Assembly: GCF_016900655.1 (NCBI RefSeq)
Contig: NZ_JACJKH010000008.1
Coordinates: forward strand, 59,828 to 123,827
DNA: 64,000 nt
Source: Drancourtella massiliensis
GTDB taxonomy: Bacteria > Bacillota > Clostridia > Lachnospirales > Lachnospiraceae
Direction: 5' to 3'
Below the pieces are notes generated by a model. The model saw nothing but the letters and a program-made list of their open reading frames with translations. It had not been told where the DNA came from and did not search any database. Within the stretch, counting starts at the first letter, position 1, and each line of letters starts with the position of its first letter. Positions 60,096 to 64,000 of this stretch are shown here, in pieces. Position numbers and translations under genes: made by a program.

Positions 60096-61952
60096 ATGCG
60101 TATCAAGGATATCCGTATCCGAAATTTCAAGTCGATCCGGGAGATTCATATCCCGGATATTGAGCAGGCATTGATCCTGGTCGGACAGAACAGTACGGGA
60201 AAGACGGCCATTCTGGATGCGCTCCGGACCGCGGGAGGAATCTATCAGGTTCAGCCAGAGGATTTTCGGGAAGATTTTCCCAATATTGAAATCATGCTGA
60301 CATTGTCGGTAGAAGAGGAAGACTTAAAAAGACTGCATCAGTGCGGGATTGTCAGTTCCTACAGACGGTACGAATCCTGGTACCGGGACTTCTGCAGAAA
60401 GATTCCGTCATTTCATGACGGAGAGGTGGCATTTGAATGTACAGTGAACAAAGACGGGAAAGTGCGCTACGGTGATGGTTTCACAAAAAACAACCGCCAT
60501 ATTCCGATGCTCTTTCCGAAAATATATTATATTGACGCGCAAAGAGATCTGGAAAATTTTGAGGAAGATCTCTGGATGATGCAGGAGGATGATCTGGTAA
60601 AAAGGATGAGATCCGGAAGCTGCATGTTTGATATGGCCAAAATGTGTAATCACTGTTTTTCCTGTATCGGACTGATTCATAAAAAGACAACAGCCGAACT
60701 GAATGCGTTTGAGGCCGCAAAACTGTTGGAATATAAGCTGTATCATCTGAATCTTGACAGCTTTTCCCAGCGTGTCAATGCAAATTTCCGTAAAAACGGA
60801 GGGAAAGAGACAATCCGTTATTCGATGAACCGGGATATGGAGAAGATGCTTTCGGTTACAACGGAAATCAGCAGGGATGATCAAAATGGCATCCGAAGTA
60901 TCGACAGCATGGGAAAGGGCATGCGGAGTATTTACATGCTTTCCCTTCTGGAGACCTGTGAGGAGACAAAAGTAGCGGGGACAGATCTGATCCTCGTGGA
61001 AGATCCGGAGATTTTCCTTCATCCAAAGCTGCAGAAGGTGACAGGAGATATCCTTTACCGGCTTTCCAGAAAGAGTCAGGTGATCTTTTCCACCCATGCG
61101 CCTAATCTCTTGGCAAACTTTAACAGCAGACAGATCCGCCAGGTGCTGACCGGAAAGGACGGCTCCTCCGAAGTCCGGGAAAAGACGGATATCAGTGAAG
61201 TGCTGGATGATCTCGGATATTCCGCCAATGATCTTATGAATGTAAATTTTGTTTTCATCGTGGAAGGGAAGCAGGATAAAAACAGGCTGCCGCTTCTGAT
61301 CCGGAAGTATTATGACGAAACCTATGAAGAGGACGGGACACTTTCCAGGATTGCTATTATTACGACCAACAGCTGCACGAACATCAAAACCTATGCGAAC
61401 CTGAAATACATGAACCAGATCTATCTCAGGGATAATTTTCTGATGATCCGGGATGGGGACGGGAAAGATCCGGGGGAACTGAAACGGCAGCTCTGCCGGT
61501 ACTATGAAGAGCGAAATCTGGAAGACGTGGATAAACTTCCGCGGGTGACGGAGAAAAATGTACTGATTTTGAAGTATTATTCGTTTGAAAATTATTTTTT
61601 GAACCCGAAGATTATGGCTCAGCTTGGAGTCGTACCGTCCGAAGAAGCGTTTTATGAGATTTTTCTGGAAAAATGGAAGGAGTATCTGCATAAAATCCGA
61701 AGTGGGAGAAAGCTTCTGGAGGTACTAGGGAAAGATCTGGAGACAACAGAGGATGTGAAGACCCATATGGAGGAGATCCGGATTCACCTCCGGGGCCACA
61801 ACCTGTTTGATATCTTCTATGGAAGATACAAAAAGCAGGAAACCGAGCTTTTGAAGCAATATATTGACCTGGCGCCAAGGGAGGATTTCAAGGATATTCT
61901 CGATTCCATTGACCGGTTTATTTATTTTGAAAGCAGAGCAAGGAAGAACTAA
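60096..61952 (+). CDS. OLD-family ATP-dependent nuclease (AAA ATPase + TOPRIM)
   Basis: This 618-residue protein has an N-terminal SMC/RecF-like ATPase with Walker A GQNSTGKT at residues 30-37, Walker B in DLILVEDPEIFLHP near 310 and STHAPNLL near 338. The C-terminal TOPRIM domain has the Glu in VFIVEGKQDKNRLP near 390 and the DxD in LMIRDGDGKDP near 450. OLD proteins are DNases. Class 1 members stand alone, and class 2 (Gabija GajA) are paired with a UvrD-like helicase. No helicase gene is adjacent, so this reads as a class 1 OLD. ATG 60096 follows AGAAGGTG; the in-frame extension to 60024 crosses the LCP terminator region. Confidence 0.85.
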   Translation: MRIKDIRIRNFKSIREIHIPDIEQALILVGQNSTGKTAILDALRTAGGIYQVQPEDFREDFPNIEIMLTLSVEEEDLKRLHQCGIVSSYRRYESWYRDFCRKIPSFHDGEVAFECTVNKDGKVRYGDGFTKNNRHIPMLFPKIYYIDAQRDLENFEEDLWMMQEDDLVKRMRSGSCMFDMAKMCNHCFSCIGLIHKKTTAELNAFEAAKLLEYKLYHLNLDSFSQRVNANFRKNGGKETIRYSMNRDMEKMLSVTTEISRDDQNGIRSIDSMGKGMRSIYMLSLLETCEETKVAGTDLILVEDPEIFLHPKLQKVTGDILYRLSRKSQVIFSTHAPNLLANFNSRQIRQVLTGKDGSSEVREKTDISEVLDDLGYSANDLMNVNFVFIVEGKQDKNRLPLLIRKYYDETYEEDGTLSRIAIITTNSCTNIKTYANLKYMNQIYLRDNFLMIRDGDGKDPGELKRQLCRYYEERNLEDVDKLPRVTEKNVLILKYYSFENYFLNPKIMAQLGVVPSEEAFYEIFLEKWKEYLHKIRSGRKLLEVLGKDLETTEDVKTHMEEIRIHLRGHNLFDIFYGRYKKQETELLKQYIDLAPREDFKDILDSIDRFIYFESRARKN

Positions 61953-61974
61953 AGGATTAAAGGAGAAAAAAAGG

Positions 61975-62739
61975 ATGCGAATTGTAAACATACTGTTCAG
62001 CCCGACAGGCGGAACGAGAAAGGCAGCAGAAAAACTGACGGAGACTTGGGGAACAGAAACGGAAACGATGGATCTGATGACGTACGGGGCTGACTTTTCT
62101 GAAGAGAGGTTTACAGAAGAGGATGTGGTGGTATTTGCTGTGCCATCTTTCGGGGGCCGTGTTCCGTCGGCAGCCGCAGAACGGTTTTCCAGAATCAAGG
62201 GAAATGGAGCAGCATGTATTCTGCTCTGTGTTTACGGCAACCGTGCCTACGATGATACACTGGCAGAAATGGAAGATCTGGCAAAGGACTGCGGCTTTCA
62301 GGTGACTGCGGCTGTGGCTGCGATTGCGGAACATTCGATCGCACATCAATATGCGGCCGGACGCCCGGATGAAACGGATACGGAGAATCTGCATGCTTTC
62401 GGAGAACAGATCTGGCAGAAGATTCAGAGAGGAGAACGGGCTTTAACGGAAACGATTCCGGGGAACCGCCCGTACCGGGAAGCCGGAGGCGGCGGAATGA
62501 TCCCTCGCCCATCAGACACCTGTGTGAAGTGTGGAATCTGTGCGGCAAAATGTCCGGTGCATGCGATTGATCCGGAGGATCCGGCAGACATCCAGGAGGA
62601 AGTATGTATTTCCTGTATGGGATGTACGGCGGTATGCCCGCATGGGGCACGGGCACTGCACCCGGATGCTGTGGCCGAGGTCAGTGAAAAGTTAAAAGAA
62701 GTATGCTCTGTCAGAAAGGAATGTGAACTGTATCTCTAA
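61975..62739 (+). CDS. EFR1-type flavodoxin-ferredoxin fusion protein
   Basis: This 254-residue protein has an N-terminal flavodoxin-like fold with FMN phosphate loop FSPTGGTRKAAEKL at residues 8-21 and later VPSFGGRVP. It ends in a two-[4Fe-4S] ferredoxin domain (CVKCGICAAKCPVHAID, CISCMGCTAVCPHGA). It is a likely low-potential electron carrier in the cytoplasm. ATG 61975 has AAAGGAG nine bases upstream; longer frames enter the OLD gene. It is 22 bases from that gene and 31 bases before the next iron-sulfur gene. Confidence 0.87.
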   Translation: MRIVNILFSPTGGTRKAAEKLTETWGTETETMDLMTYGADFSEERFTEEDVVVFAVPSFGGRVPSAAAERFSRIKGNGAACILLCVYGNRAYDDTLAEMEDLAKDCGFQVTAAVAAIAEHSIAHQYAAGRPDETDTENLHAFGEQIWQKIQRGERALTETIPGNRPYREAGGGGMIPRPSDTCVKCGICAAKCPVHAIDPEDPADIQEEVCISCMGCTAVCPHGARALHPDAVAEVSEKLKEVCSVRKECELYL

Positions 62740-62770
62740 TTGCCGGGTGTGGAAGAAAGGGGCGGAAAAG

Positions 62771-63613
62771 ATGGAGAAAACAATGCTGGAAAAGCAAATC
62801 GAGCAGTTTGTCATGGAGAGCAGACTGAATTACGTGTCTGAGGAGGAAGCAATTGCGCCTGAATATGCAGGACTTCGTATGTACGATCCTCCTATCTGGG
62901 GATATGGGGATGCAAATGATCCGATGTTTGAGGAACTGAAAAAGAAAGAGGCGGTGGGAGAACAGTTTCTCCTGCCGGATGCATGGCTCCCGGACGCCAA
63001 AAGTGTCATCAGTTTCTTTATTCCGTTTACGGATGAGGTCAAAAAAAGTAACTGGACTGATGCGGCGGAGCCGTCTGCCCAGTGGCTTCATGCCCGGATT
63101 GAAGGGCAGCGGTTTGTCATTGCAGTCTGTGATGAGATACAGAGAATTCTCAAGGAAGAGGGGATCATAAGTATGATTCCGGCATCAGACCCAAGGTTTG
63201 AAAGTGTGACAAAACCAGATCCAGAACGGGGAGAAAAATGGCAGGGTGCTTCTTATACAAGCAACTGGTCGGAACGTCATGTTGCCTTTGTGTGCGGACT
63301 CGGAACCTTTGGCCTGTCCAAAGGGCTGATTACAGAAAAAGGAATTGCGGGGAGACTCGGAAGTCTGATTGTCAGTGAAAGATTTGAACCGAGAAAACGG
63401 GAATATACAGACATTTATGAGTACTGTACCCGTTGCGGCGCATGTATCAGACGATGCCCGGCGGGAGCGATTTCGCTGGAAAACGGAAAAGAACATCTGC
63501 CGTGCGACCAGTTTCTGGAAGAGACAAAGAAAAAGTATGCACCCCGGTACGGATGCGGAAAATGCCAGACAAAAGTGCCGTGTGAGAGCAGAATACCGGG
63601 AAAAAGAGGATAA
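62771..63613 (+). CDS. 4Fe-4S protein, epoxyqueuosine-reductase (QueG)-like
   Basis: This 280-residue protein has the fold and C-terminal double-cluster region of QueG-related reductases: FVCGLGTFGLSKGLITEKGIAGRLGSLIVSE, then CTRCGACIRRCPAGAI and CGKCQTKVPCE. True QueG is longer, with a cobalamin domain and HEAT repeats. Here the tail is absent, so it is a shorter paralogue of unknown substrate. ATG 62771 follows GGGGCGG; an in-frame extension starting at 62723 overlaps the previous gene. The flavodoxin-ferredoxin upstream could be its electron donor (inference). Confidence 0.78.
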   Translation: MEKTMLEKQIEQFVMESRLNYVSEEEAIAPEYAGLRMYDPPIWGYGDANDPMFEELKKKEAVGEQFLLPDAWLPDAKSVISFFIPFTDEVKKSNWTDAAEPSAQWLHARIEGQRFVIAVCDEIQRILKEEGIISMIPASDPRFESVTKPDPERGEKWQGASYTSNWSERHVAFVCGLGTFGLSKGLITEKGIAGRLGSLIVSERFEPRKREYTDIYEYCTRCGACIRRCPAGAISLENGKEHLPCDQFLEETKKKYAPRYGCGKCQTKVPCESRIPGKRG

Positions 63614-63633
63614 GAGAAAGACGGAAGTTTTTG

Positions 63634-63674
63634 AGCCGGATGGTTTTCAACAGTTGAATGCCATCCGGCTTTTA
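63634..63674 (+). terminator. Terminator after the QueG-like gene
   Basis: AGCCGGATGG (63634-63643) pairs perfectly with CCATCCGGCT (63661-63670) and is followed by TTTT. Confidence 0.88.
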
Positions 63675-63832
63675 CTGTTTAGAAATTGTTTAAGAAATGA
63701 TAGAAGAATTTTTAGCCGTCCGTGGTACGCTTTAGGAAAGAAAACCAGACAGAAGAGGCTTGCAGAGACATCTGGAAAAAGCAGACGTCTGCGTTATGAT
63801 TAAGATCAGAAAAAAGGAAAAGAGGAAAAACC

Positions 63833-63898
63833 ATGTCATTAAAAAAGAGAGTGTTTCGTTCCAATATGATGATACTGTTTACAGCTTTGATTGAATAA
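63833..63898 (+). pseudogene. Truncated N-terminus of a membrane protein, probably a sensor histidine kinase
   Basis: Behind GAGG, ATG 63833 opens MSLKKRVFRSNMMILFTALI and then meets a stop at 63896-63898. A basic start followed at once by a hydrophobic helix of this wording is typical of two-component sensor kinases in Lachnospiraceae (memory). The helix is cut after TTGAT by what looks like the end of an IS200/IS605 element, so the gene is interrupted rather than short. The remainder would lie beyond the window. Confidence 0.55.
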
Positions 63899-64000
63899 TT
63901 CGCAAACCCCCATCTGAGATGGGGGAATAGGCGAAGCCGTAGCGTTACATAAGGTACCATAGGAAAAACCTCCTATGTTATAATGTTGTGGGTTCGCAGC
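63892..64000 (+). mobile_element. End of an IS200/IS605-like element inserted after TTGAT
   Basis: Directly after TTGAT (63887-63891) comes a perfect hairpin, CCCCCATC-TGA-GATGGGGG (63907-63925), about 15 bases from the joint. A second small hairpin (CATAGG/CCTATG, 63958-63977) follows. IS200/IS605 elements have subterminal hairpins, lack inverted repeats and insert 3' of a fixed short target; TTGAT is the ISDra2 target. The transposase gene is not inside the window, so the family call is provisional. Confidence 0.6.

Noticed and set aside
60408..61691. Long open frame on the minus strand (427 codons)
   Set aside because: It is antisense to the OLD nuclease with no start signals or domain; the plus-strand frame has all the motifs.
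60096..63613. A Gabija or other multi-gene defence system around the OLD nuclease
   Set aside because: No UvrD/PcrA-type helicase, reverse transcriptase, TIR or other effector gene is adjacent; neighbours are redox proteins and a wall ligase.

Overview
The window looks like chromosome of a Gram-positive gut anaerobe of the Lachnospiraceae type (class Clostridia). The evidence is strong AGGAGG ribosome sites, sigma-A promoters of the TTGACA-N17-TATAAT type, a tryptophan T-box, the era-yqzL-recO order of Firmicutes, a dimeric class II glycyl-tRNA synthetase, and a pyruvate phosphate dikinase of the same length and active-site spacing as the Clostridium symbiosum enzyme. No rRNA, tRNA or CRISPR array was seen. 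Genus assignment is not possible from reading alone.

Layout. 1-3.1 kb: end of a dipeptide/oligopeptide ABC importer (dppBCDF type). 3.2-11.0 kb: a divergent XRE-cupin regulator and a seven-gene operon that reads as a complete 4-hydroxyproline degradation route: 2-epimerase, multi-subunit FAD/Fe-S D-hydroxyproline dehydrogenase, DapA-family deaminase, and 2-oxoglutarate-semialdehyde-type dehydrogenase. The importer beside it suggests uptake of collagen-derived hydroxyprolyl peptides (inference). 11.0-14.7 kb: an Rpn-family nuclease gene bounded by 33-bp inverted repeats and split by an IS91-like element (HUH transposase plus tyrosine recombinase). 14.7-22.9 kb: housekeeping genes (GDPD, small alarmone synthetase, M16C peptidase, Era, YqzL, RecO, GlyQS). 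22.9-26.8 kb: a three-gene LRR/ankyrin-like, VWA/DUF2201 and MoxR-type AAA module. 26.8-31.6 kb: T-box-controlled trpDCFBA in which trpE and nearly all of trpG are gone; a 21-residue TrpG tail survives before trpD. 31.7-42.5 kb: M18 aminopeptidase, ppdK with a long structured leader, a decayed minus-strand gene, a DUF3592 protein, PhoH, an HD protein, a Cys-rich VWA protein and an ABC-2 exporter.

42.6-50.9 kb: one operon with four tandem paralogous sugar-type binding lipoproteins, a single permease pair and two unknown membrane proteins, and no ATPase gene. A G9 tract lies between its promoter and the divergent ABC promoter. 50.9-53.1 kb: two transporters. 53.19-53.49 kb: a six-unit, 53-bp-period array in which the octamer ACGGTTAA alternates with its inverse, the most unusual non-coding structure in the window. 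53.6-63.6 kb: GGCT-like protein, undecaprenol/diacylglycerol kinase, phasin-like and UbiB-like pair, SseB-like protein, cytidylate-kinase-like protein, LCP ligase, a solitary OLD-type nuclease and two ferredoxin-type proteins. The window closes on the first codons of what is probably a sensor kinase, interrupted straight after TTGAT by the end of an IS200/IS605-like element.
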